IMG/VR virus record: IMGVR_UViG_3300034073_002693
Span: 1 to 37,686 of that record
Source of the DNA: a virus
Strand: one strand, 5' to 3'
Length of the DNA: 37,686 nt
The stretch's first letter is position 1, and each line of letters begins with the position of its first letter. The notes under the pieces were generated by a model. It saw nothing but the letters and a program-made list of their open reading frames with translations, was not told where the DNA came from and made no database searches. Shown one piece after another: positions 1 through 7,715 of the stretch. Both the position numbers and the translations under genes were made by a program.

Positions 1-170
1 TACTGAAGTACTTTATCTTTCTTATTTGTTAGAAAGTTCTTCTGGTTTTACTATCGATAGGGTTACAATCACAATCTTCTGTTGTTACACAAACAAAATT
101 TTGACAGTGTAAACCTGTAGTATAACCAGAAGAACTTTCTAACAAATAAGAAAGATAAAGTACTTCAGTA
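1..170. repeat. 47-bp inverted repeat at the window edge (probable fold-back chimera)
   Basis: Bases 1-47 are the exact reverse complement of 124-170, and 49-50 also match 121-122 after one mismatch at 48. The arms are separated by about 75 bases, which include the palindrome CTATCGATAG at 51-60. The right arm encodes a plausible continuation of the minus-strand gene. The left arm is antisense to it and supplies that gene's last six residues and stop codon. Inverted copies at a contig edge typically come from amplification or assembly fold-back. A real stem-loop is possible but less likely. Confidence 0.9.
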
Positions 171-1561
171 CCGTCTAACACACCATCTACTAAACTCCCT
201 AGTTGTGTATTTAAAGTAGGTAAAGTCCAATTACGGTTAGATTTATAAGAAAGAGCCGCAACTAACTCTTGGTCGTCTATACTAAACATGTGTAATTCAG
301 GGAAAATTCTACCAACTTTACTACCAAAATTATCAACTAAGTTATAATAAGAAATATTTTTTTGATTGTTACTATTTGTTTGATAAATTGTCTGACCAGA
401 TAAAGTTACGTATTGTGTAAAACCAGAACCGCTGAATACTTGCCCAATAGTCGTGCCAGTTTGATTTCTGTGCCACATTAAAGTTGGCATTATTAATTTA
501 GGTGAACTTGGTATGGTTGTGTCTATATAAAATTTTTGACCATATTTTAATTCACTTTGATTGTCACAAGTTTCTTTGTTTGAGTAGTGAATGATACTGA
601 TAGAAGGTACTATATTACAAAAAGAATTTGCTGAAAGTGTTAGAGGTGTTGTAGTGTTTACAATGTTGTATTTTTCAGATGTATAACCAAAATATTCTTT
701 AGTACCTACATAACTTTCAGAACCATATAAATTAAAAGTTTCGTGTGTTGCCGGATTTACCCCAGCAATTGGGTATGTCCAAACATTATTCATGTTCCAC
801 ACACAACCACCACTAAAAAACCCATTATCACTAAACAAATAATCTTTAGAAGTACCTGTACCTAATGGGTAAAAAGTTGTCCAACAATAATTGGAACCAG
901 CGTATGTTGAAAAATTAGCGAAATTTCTATCTATCTCGACTTGAAGTGTGTTAGCAGATAAGCTACCACTCACACCTTGTACTTGATACCACAAATAGGG
1001 TACCGGCGTATTAAGTTCAACTACCGCCTGATTTTGTGTTGATGTTAACTCGTCGTTAGTCATTTTAACTAACATTAAATCCCCAACTTTTGGTTCATAA
1101 GTATTTGAGCCGTATGTTGGTGCTTGATAAACAGGAATTGTTGTACCGCCAGTAATACCAGAAATCGGTATTATTGTATCTGATTGTAACACATGACAAA
1201 TAGTGTCAGTATACGCTGTATATTCAATAGTTGTACCGGTGCCGTATTCAAAAAACCCTGTTTTTGGTGCCGTAGTTAACGTCTCTAAAATAACCGGATT
1301 AAGTGTCGGTATCGTTAAATAAGTATTTGTTGCGTTAGCTGTGGGTAATATTGGTGTTTTTAAATCGGGGTTATATGCTTTGGCTCTTATAATATTTTCT
1401 AACGTAATGTCATAAGATTGACCTAAAGTTGTATAATCAATTTCCGAATCACCCAACCTAAATGTATCAAAATTTAAAAGACCTAATGAAAGTAATTTTC
1501 TACCCTCATTTGTCATTCTCGCACTTATTACGATGTTACTATTTTTATCGATATAACTCAC
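29..1561 (-). CDS. Tail/baseplate-associated structural protein (3' end probably artificial)
   Basis: The reading frame gives 510 residues with a GTG start. I chose this start because no ATG lies closer to the conserved-looking N-terminus and because a promoter-like element sits 24 bases upstream. Residues 8-45 (ISARMTNEGRKLL then LGDSEIDY) resemble the short N-terminal segment of phage tail fibre and tail-collar proteins, where a 'new-row' helix precedes an LGD motif. The rest is Thr/Ser/Asn/Tyr-rich beta-type sequence, as expected for a tail appendage. The C-terminus turns cysteine-rich (CVTTEDCDCNP), like the neighbouring tail genes. The last six residues and the stop lie in the left arm of the terminal inverted repeat, so the natural protein probably continues beyond the window. 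Exact function is unknown. It is the most downstream gene seen in the tail block. Confidence 0.7.
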   Translation of the reverse strand: MSYIDKNSNIVISARMTNEGRKLLSLGLLNFDTFRLGDSEIDYTTLGQSYDITLENIIRAKAYNPDLKTPILPTANATNTYLTIPTLNPVILETLTTAPKTGFFEYGTGTTIEYTAYTDTICHVLQSDTIIPISGITGGTTIPVYQAPTYGSNTYEPKVGDLMLVKMTNDELTSTQNQAVVELNTPVPYLWYQVQGVSGSLSANTLQVEIDRNFANFSTYAGSNYCWTTFYPLGTGTSKDYLFSDNGFFSGGCVWNMNNVWTYPIAGVNPATHETFNLYGSESYVGTKEYFGYTSEKYNIVNTTTPLTLSANSFCNIVPSISIIHYSNKETCDNQSELKYGQKFYIDTTIPSSPKLIMPTLMWHRNQTGTTIGQVFSGSGFTQYVTLSGQTIYQTNSNNQKNISYYNLVDNFGSKVGRIFPELHMFSIDDQELVAALSYKSNRNWTLPTLNTQLGSLVDGVLDGTEVLYLSYLLESSSGYTTGLHCQNFVCVTTEDCDCNPIDSKTRRTF

Positions 1562-1572
1562 TTTTTACTTTA

Positions 1573-1585
1573 TTTTATAAATATC
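1573..1585 (-). promoter_or_regulatory. Putative phage late promoter element
   Basis: On the minus strand this reads GATATTTATAAAA, 24 bases upstream of the GTG start of the gene ending at 29. The same (G/A)ATATTTAT core precedes four other starts in this window. It includes a TATAAAATA stretch resembling the T4 late -10 box TATAAATA. Confidence 0.5.
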
Positions 1586-1595
1586 GTTATCTTTA

Positions 1596-4500
1596 TTATT
1601 TTTCAATGAAATAATCTTTTCTTAATTTGTTAATAGCTGTTTTACCAGGAACAACACCAAAATAATAGTAAGGTATGTTTGATCTACTATTCACGTTATT
1701 CCTTTGGCCTCTACTAATATATCTATCCCAACTGTCAGAGTCGGCATCTTCGGGACTAAGATTTGCGTTTAATTGGTTATTGTTGTTAAACCATCTGCCA
1801 ACTAAAGGATTTGTTGAGTTGTAACCTACGCATTCTGTACCACCACCAGTTTTACCACAAGGACTAAATCTATTGGCACTTGCCGCATCTACTATAAAAC
1901 CTCCATAAACAACAGGGTCGTTGGTAAAATCACCGTAAGGGTTATTAATACCTTGATACCCTGGACCACCGAATTCGTCTTCATTTGGTGGTACTTCTGA
2001 TAATTGTTGGTCCGTGTAGATTTTTGAAACTTCTTTCATAAAGAAAAAAGGATTGTCCTTTAATTCATATTCGTGACAAGGATACCCATCAAATAAACCA
2101 CTACCCCAAAATAACTGTTGTAAACTACATCTTGGGTTTGTGAAATTTTTTGCGCAATATAATATAACGTCTCTTGGATCTTCGTAGGAGGTTTCTTTTA
2201 AACTATTTACCCATATACTCGGATCCCAACCATTTTCAAAGAAAGTACCAGTGTAAAAAGTAGGTGATTGTGTATACTGTCTCAATCCTTGATTTGCTAA
2301 ACTCGCTGTCTCAATCTCTTCAATAGTTTCTTGACATAACTCAACTCTACCTAATGAAACTATTTTTGTTGAAAAAAGAGCATTACAATATATTATATCA
2401 TCTAAATCTGCCGCACCTGTTTTACCGTTCTGTATTGCGTAGTTGTGATTAACGTCATGGTAATCTCTAAATTGTCCGATACCAGTTTTTGTCTCACCAG
2501 GTCCTCTTAATAAACATCTATCACAAGTATTACCACCATCAGTATCTATACAACATTGATTAGTCACGTAATTATCTCCCCTACGTTGGTCTGCCCCAGG
2601 TCCACAAAATTTTTCTTTTTTAAGTTGTCCGGTGGATTTTTTAATTCTTCTTTTGTATTTAAATTGAAATAGATAAGCAGAACCAAATACCCAAGCGTCG
2701 TTAAAAACCCTTCTAATAACATTTCTATTTTCAGCAGCATTTAATTTAGTACAACACTTCCAATCTTCTATCAGGTTAATACAAGTATTTTGTATATTAT
2801 TAAAGTTAATAGTAATAGCTTGTAAACCAAATTTGAAAAAGTTTTGATTTACTATATTAAAATCAGAATTACTACAATTAACACCACAATAAAAACTACC
2901 GTTAGAACAACTTTGTGGGTTACAATAAAACCAATTACCGTTAGGTGGTACTTCATATTCATCATTTTGTGGTGCACCTTCACAAGGTAACTTAAATGAA
3001 CCTATAGCATTACCCAACCAACCAAATGGACACACTTGAAACCCTATATCTACCAAAGTAATATCAAAACCTATTGTAACTTTAACAATTGACCGCCACC
3101 ATGAAAACCTAACCCTTACACACAACCTAATACAAAAAGTTATTATTAATATTAATAATTTAATAAAAAAAGTTACAACATCTATAAAAAAAGATATTAT
3201 GTAGTATATAACATCAAACTTCCATATAGCATTATTAAATGGGAATAAATTTGTTTCACCACTAACATCTGTATTTTTAAGACCAATAAAACTAAATCTA
3301 TTAGCACCTTTTTTATATTTTTTAATAAAATGTGCTATAGTATATATTTGTTTCCATTCAAAAGTATGGAAATCTAAATCTATTCTAGCGTTAGGGTACA
3401 CGTTATTGTCATATGCAGCAATTTCATCTGTAAACCTTTGGTCTTGTGTACCATTTGCTTGTACGGGTGAACCAGTGTCAACCACACCCTGTGTACCACC
3501 GAAATCAACACCCAAACTAGGAAACAAAAGTGTTGCTGTCCTAAATTTAGGGTTTTCATTAGGTTCAGTAAATTTCATAGCAAAACGATACATACCTCTT
3601 GTAGGTAAACCTATTGAAGGATCGGGTGAAGGTACTATATCACCAAATTCATCAGTTATGACGTGTGCTAAATTTAAAGGTAAGGCTATAACAAAATTAC
3701 CGTCATCATCAATTAATTCACCCCCATCAATATCAAACTTTTCTAAATCCGTAGGTTTGATGTTATTGTTGTTGTACCATTCTACTTGGGAGTACTCTTT
3801 GACCCTAATCATCCTTATAGTCCCAGCACTGGTTTTTAAATTATCTTGTTCGCCTTGATCGTTTTTAGGGTTACAACCTTTATTTATGGCCATTTTACCT
3901 GTGTCAGTAAAAATAGAACCAAAAAATAAAGAAGAGGTTTTAATTTGAAAATTGGTGTCAAAATCTGCTCTTGTTATACCAATTTCACAACTTTCAGGGT
4001 CACCCCAAAATGGTATGACATCAACACTTATATTACCAGATTTAATTTGTGGTAGGGTATCTAAATTTGTTGATGTTTTAAATTGTGTTTTTGATTTGAA
4101 TAATTTTTCTGGATAACCATCCGCTATCATGTCATAAGGTCTGATACTAGCGGAACCGGCATCACTTAAGTCAACATCCATATGAACAGTATACTGACCT
4201 ACTGGTACACCAAATAACATAAAATCACCCGCAGCGTTAGTTTTTGTGGTATATTTATAATATTTATCAAAAATTTCTAAAATTAAATCACTATCTAGAA
4301 CTTCTTCTTTAGAAGGAAAAGTACCAACCGGTGTGTTTAGTAAACAAGTGGATTTGGACATTAATAAGTTATATCTAACACCGTCAGAATTTTTCTGATA
4401 TGGTGTTTTAAAAGGGTATAAATCTTTTATCAAAAGATTTTTTTCATCCTCACTTGTAATAGGTATAAAAATAGAAACTTTTGAATTAGGTACACCAAAA

Positions 4501-4682
4501 CCACCGTTTGCTATAACTCTACCTACTACTACACCGTAATTGGAACAAAAAGTTTGGTATAAATCTTCTTGACTAATTTTAAGACTTAGAATCTCTAAAA
4601 AATCAAAATCTTGTTCTAACTTAAACCTTACATTTTTTGGTGTTCCAGGTGTGGTTCTTATCCTAATTGACTCATTTGCCAT
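1596..4682 (-). CDS. Large tail/baseplate protein with carboxypeptidase-regulatory-like domain and hydrophobic segment
   Basis: A 1,028-residue structural protein. Residues about 46-170 look like a carboxypeptidase-regulatory-like (transthyretin-fold) domain: VVVGRVIANGGFGVPNSKV opens it, and TTKTNAAGDFMLFGVPVGQYTV follows the usual 'T-D-x-G-x-F-x-F-x-x-V-P-x-G-x-Y-x-V' pattern. Residues about 489-525 are strongly hydrophobic (IISFFIDVVTFFIKLLILII) and followed by Arg-rich sequence, as in a membrane helix, which is unusual in a tail protein. Residues 560-760 hold many paired cysteines (CSNGSFYCGVNC, CCIDTDGGNTCDRC), suggesting disulfides or metal sites. The start ATG overlaps the preceding gene's stop (TAATG), indicating translational coupling. 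Its place among tail genes supports a virion role. The exact role is not recognised. Confidence 0.7.
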   Translation of the reverse strand: MANESIRIRTTPGTPKNVRFKLEQDFDFLEILSLKISQEDLYQTFCSNYGVVVGRVIANGGFGVPNSKVSIFIPITSEDEKNLLIKDLYPFKTPYQKNSDGVRYNLLMSKSTCLLNTPVGTFPSKEEVLDSDLILEIFDKYYKYTTKTNAAGDFMLFGVPVGQYTVHMDVDLSDAGSASIRPYDMIADGYPEKLFKSKTQFKTSTNLDTLPQIKSGNISVDVIPFWGDPESCEIGITRADFDTNFQIKTSSLFFGSIFTDTGKMAINKGCNPKNDQGEQDNLKTSAGTIRMIRVKEYSQVEWYNNNNIKPTDLEKFDIDGGELIDDDGNFVIALPLNLAHVITDEFGDIVPSPDPSIGLPTRGMYRFAMKFTEPNENPKFRTATLLFPSLGVDFGGTQGVVDTGSPVQANGTQDQRFTDEIAAYDNNVYPNARIDLDFHTFEWKQIYTIAHFIKKYKKGANRFSFIGLKNTDVSGETNLFPFNNAIWKFDVIYYIISFFIDVVTFFIKLLILIITFCIRLCVRVRFSWWRSIVKVTIGFDITLVDIGFQVCPFGWLGNAIGSFKLPCEGAPQNDEYEVPPNGNWFYCNPQSCSNGSFYCGVNCSNSDFNIVNQNFFKFGLQAITINFNNIQNTCINLIEDWKCCTKLNAAENRNVIRRVFNDAWVFGSAYLFQFKYKRRIKKSTGQLKKEKFCGPGADQRRGDNYVTNQCCIDTDGGNTCDRCLLRGPGETKTGIGQFRDYHDVNHNYAIQNGKTGAADLDDIIYCNALFSTKIVSLGRVELCQETIEEIETASLANQGLRQYTQSPTFYTGTFFENGWDPSIWVNSLKETSYEDPRDVILYCAKNFTNPRCSLQQLFWGSGLFDGYPCHEYELKDNPFFFMKEVSKIYTDQQLSEVPPNEDEFGGPGYQGINNPYGDFTNDPVVYGGFIVDAASANRFSPCGKTGGGTECVGYNSTNPLVGRWFNNNNQLNANLSPEDADSDSWDRYISRGQRNNVNSRSNIPYYYFGVVPGKTAINKLRKDYFIEK

Positions 4683-7204
4683 TAATACGTATTTTTAATA
4701 TAACTATTTGCTGTATCAAAGTAACCCTCCGCATAAGAACAGGTTGTTACTTTGTTATTTAAATAACCGGTATATGTTACCTCAAAAGTCACTTTAAATT
4801 TGTAATAAACATTTAAAGATAAATTATTAAAATTAGCTTGATAATTGGTTTGTCCTGGTACAAAACCTACATAAAGTGTGTTTGTTAGAATACCAGAATT
4901 GTTATCAAAAGCTTCGATTATAAATCTACCAGTAACATTACTATTAGTAAACGTTGGTGGTACCGACCATTGTGGTGTAAATTGATTTGTTTTTAAACTA
5001 CCATAATTATTACCTTCTGAACCTGTAGAGCTTGCGTAACCAAAAACTGTTATGATGTCACCCACATTAAAAGACGTGTTATTTTTATCAAAAATTATTC
5101 GTCCATCAAATGACGTACTTTTAAAAAATTGAAAGTCTTCCGCTAATTTGACACCGTTTACTGTGACTATTAAAGCATAATTTGGATCTATAGGTAAGGT
5201 TGTAAAAAATTCATAATTTAAAGTTACTGGGTTAAAATTCAATGTATTGTCACCAGTAGTTCTGTAACTTGGTGATGTTGTAGATGTAAAACCATCTAAT
5301 TTTATTGTATCAATAAAATAAGAGCCTAAAATATTAGTAAACCAAGAACTATTAGTAGCTGCTTTTATGTATGTAGCTATCAACCAATCAGTTGACTTTA
5401 TACTTTCATAAATTTCCACGATTGGTGGTGTACCGTAACCCCCTTGTTGTATCAAAGTGTAATCTGAATCTTGTGTTAATTGTACACCATTTAAAATTAA
5501 TAATATTTGATTGTTAAGTGGTATGGAGGTTAATATAAAATAATTAAGTTCATTATTTATTGATTGTGGTCCTCTAGCCCCAACATAACCATCAATAAGT
5601 AGTTTATCATTAACTAAAGTGTAGTCAGGTACACCTTCTGTACCTGGTGGTGCTAAATTAGGTGTGGGTGGGTCAACTACAGTCATAAAGTAATAATCAC
5701 TACTACTTTGGAAACTGTTGTATTGTGTGGTACTAACCCAATTATCAAAAATAATACCTGGGTTACAATCTTTACTCACAAATGTATAGTAGGGTCTAAT
5801 TAAATATTCACCCCATGTTTTCGGTAAACTACCCTCTAAAAAATCTTGTTTAACATAATCCGATGTTATATAAGCGACTTTTTGACTGTTGTATTTTGTA
5901 CCATAAACCGTATTATTGATTGAATTGTAAAAAATGTATCTAACCTCATCATTAAAATTAAAATACTTTTCAATTTCATTGGTTGCACCATCCAATCTAT
6001 AAACAGCCGAATCTAAAAATGTTGAATAAAAAATATTATTATTTGTAGAATCAAAATCTATAGCGTATGGTTGTGATGTTTGTGTTGGTATAGTTGAGTA
6101 GGCCCCAGTTACACAGTCTAATATTAAAATCTCATCATTGTTATAATCTGTAGCGTATATAGTATTATTTATTGAGTTAAATGTTGCTCCATTAAAATCT
6201 GGTGAATTACCTAAAGTTATTGTTGAGGTAACGGTTCCAATTGAATTAACAACATCTATACTACCTGCTGTTGAGTCAGAAAAAACATAAAACTCATTGT
6301 TTATTGAGTTGTAAACTATTTGTTTTGTTGTGGAAAAAGACAAACTAGCAAATATTGCTGGGGTTAATGTATTAGCATCTATCTGTACAACCTTACCACT
6401 ACTAATATCAGTTAGGTAAAAAATGTTATTAGATTCCACATAAATTATATTATTATAGTTAGAAGGTCCGTAAGATATCGGTCCTGCGATTATGGTGTTT
6501 GTTACACAATCTAAAACCCATATATTGTTAGAAGCGTTTTCTATAATAAATAATCTATTATTTAAAGAATCATAAGCTGTAGCTGTAGGTGTAAAACCTA
6601 GGGTAGACGGTTCTATGGTAGTTATAACCTGATTGATGTTTGCATCTATGACGGATATATTTTTACTTGCTCCACCTATATTAGAAACATATAATAAGTT
6701 ATTTTGTGTATTATGGGAAATCCAATAAGGTAAAGACCCCACACTAATTTCGCCTTTTAAAAAATCTGGTTCTGAATTAGATATTGTGGTAAAATTAGTA
6801 CAAGAAGCAATAGTCTCACTACCATTTACTAAACCTCCGGTTGATATGACAGGGTTCCATTTATCTTTAGAAAAAACTTTTAAACAAAAATTACCGTCAT
6901 AGTTTTGATAATTTGTGTCTCCTGTTATTAAAAAATTTAAAAAAATATCCCCAGTATAATCTAAATTATATATACCAGTTGTACCAGTAGTACACCCAGT
7001 TAAATTACTTGTATAACCAGTAGTCAGTTTTATCGCACCGGTAACATAATACTCAGGACTAAGAAAAATTTCTTGGCAAAGATTAATTTCAGGGTTTAAA
7101 TTATTAACGTTATTTAAACCAATATCACGTAAAAATTTTTCTTCTTTTAACTCATTTAGATTTACATCTTTTTTAGTTTCTTTATTAGTGCATAAAAATC
7201 CCAT
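4682..7204 (-). CDS. Tail protein with inserted YVTN-type beta-propeller, possible receptor-binding protein
   Basis: An 840-residue protein. Residues about 152-450 hold six to seven blades of roughly 40 residues, each with a core such as NNLLYVSN...ISVIDANINQVITTI, NNRLFIIEN...WVLDCVTNTII or NNTIYATDYNNDEILILDC. This is the YVTN/NHL-type beta-propeller pattern. The propeller is flanked by near-duplicate segments (DFLKG at 147-151, DFLEG at 454-458, each near SLP and an aromatic residue), as if it had been inserted into an older tail protein. Residues 550-760 include two NG-V-x-L repeats (ILNGVQLTQDSDYTL and VNGVKLAEDFQFF) typical of phage tail beta domains. It is coupled by TAATG overlaps to the genes on both sides. 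Binding of a host glycan or protein is inferred from the propeller fold only. Confidence 0.72.
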   Translation of the reverse strand: MGFLCTNKETKKDVNLNELKEEKFLRDIGLNNVNNLNPEINLCQEIFLSPEYYVTGAIKLTTGYTSNLTGCTTGTTGIYNLDYTGDIFLNFLITGDTNYQNYDGNFCLKVFSKDKWNPVISTGGLVNGSETIASCTNFTTISNSEPDFLKGEISVGSLPYWISHNTQNNLLYVSNIGGASKNISVIDANINQVITTIEPSTLGFTPTATAYDSLNNRLFIIENASNNIWVLDCVTNTIIAGPISYGPSNYNNIIYVESNNIFYLTDISSGKVVQIDANTLTPAIFASLSFSTTKQIVYNSINNEFYVFSDSTAGSIDVVNSIGTVTSTITLGNSPDFNGATFNSINNTIYATDYNNDEILILDCVTGAYSTIPTQTSQPYAIDFDSTNNNIFYSTFLDSAVYRLDGATNEIEKYFNFNDEVRYIFYNSINNTVYGTKYNSQKVAYITSDYVKQDFLEGSLPKTWGEYLIRPYYTFVSKDCNPGIIFDNWVSTTQYNSFQSSSDYYFMTVVDPPTPNLAPPGTEGVPDYTLVNDKLLIDGYVGARGPQSINNELNYFILTSIPLNNQILLILNGVQLTQDSDYTLIQQGGYGTPPIVEIYESIKSTDWLIATYIKAATNSSWFTNILGSYFIDTIKLDGFTSTTSPSYRTTGDNTLNFNPVTLNYEFFTTLPIDPNYALIVTVNGVKLAEDFQFFKSTSFDGRIIFDKNNTSFNVGDIITVFGYASSTGSEGNNYGSLKTNQFTPQWSVPPTFTNSNVTGRFIIEAFDNNSGILTNTLYVGFVPGQTNYQANFNNLSLNVYYKFKVTFEVTYTGYLNNKVTTCSYAEGYFDTANSYIKNTY

Positions 7205-7689
7205 TATATTATTGTTGTTTCAGTTGTTAAAGAAGTAAACCTACTTCTATATGATGTAATGTCAATACTTGCTTCAGCGGTAGTTCTAAGTAATAAGGTT
7301 GATGTTGTACTACCTAAATCTTTTACCGGTGTAATTAATTGGGATGTTTTAGGATTTGATCCAGTTGGTGTACCTAAAGAACCGGTGATTGAGGTTCTTC
7401 CTGTTAAAACGAAAGTTGTGTAAGAAGTTCTACCAGTATTGAACAAGCCGTTAGGTACTTCTTGTATACTTATTTCAGCCTCAACTAATTCAAAGTCATA
7501 ATCACAAACATTTAGTATAGGACAAGGTTCATTACACCATCTTTCACCAGCAACCCAAATAGTTGTTGCCGGTATAAATTGTTCCATAAAAGGAAGCCAA
7601 AAACTTTGAAACTGTTTTTTATACTGTTCTAATTCGTAAAGACTTAAATAAGATACAGTGTTTACAGTTGTCGCTGATGTTATTAACAT
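7204..7689 (-). CDS. Small tail-block protein of unknown function
   Basis: 161 residues. The N-terminal third is predicted helical (YLSLYELEQYKKQFQSFWLPF) and leads to a Trp/Cys cluster (WVAGERWCNEPCPILNVCDYDFE), with a Thr/Ser-rich beta-type C-terminal half. The four cysteines within about 20 residues fit the disulfide-rich character of the neighbouring tail proteins. The ATG at 7689 follows a promoter-like element and an A-rich leader (TTAAAACAAAAC) with no Shine-Dalgarno sequence. The stop overlaps the next gene's start as TAATG. I do not recognise the family. Position suggests a minor baseplate or adaptor protein for the large fibres on either side. Confidence 0.65.
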   Translation of the reverse strand: MLITSATTVNTVSYLSLYELEQYKKQFQSFWLPFMEQFIPATTIWVAGERWCNEPCPILNVCDYDFELVEAEISIQEVPNGLFNTGRTSYTTFVLTGRTSITGSLGTPTGSNPKTSQLITPVKDLGSTTSTLLLRTTAEASIDITSYRSRFTSLTTETTII

Positions 7690-7698
7690 GTTTTGTTT

Positions 7699-7712
7699 TA
7701 ATAATAAATATT
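7699..7712 (-). promoter_or_regulatory. Putative phage late promoter element
   Basis: On the minus strand this reads AATATTTATTATTA, 23 bases upstream of the ATG at 7689. It shares the AATATTTAT core with the elements before the starts at 1561, 22159, 22882 and 30987, but is weaker downstream of the core. Confidence 0.4.
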
Positions 7713-7715
7713 ATT

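Noticed and set aside
3406-3858. 150-codon plus-strand open frame
   Set aside because: Antisense to the 1,028-aa tail gene, which has clear domain structure. No promoter or leader is seen.
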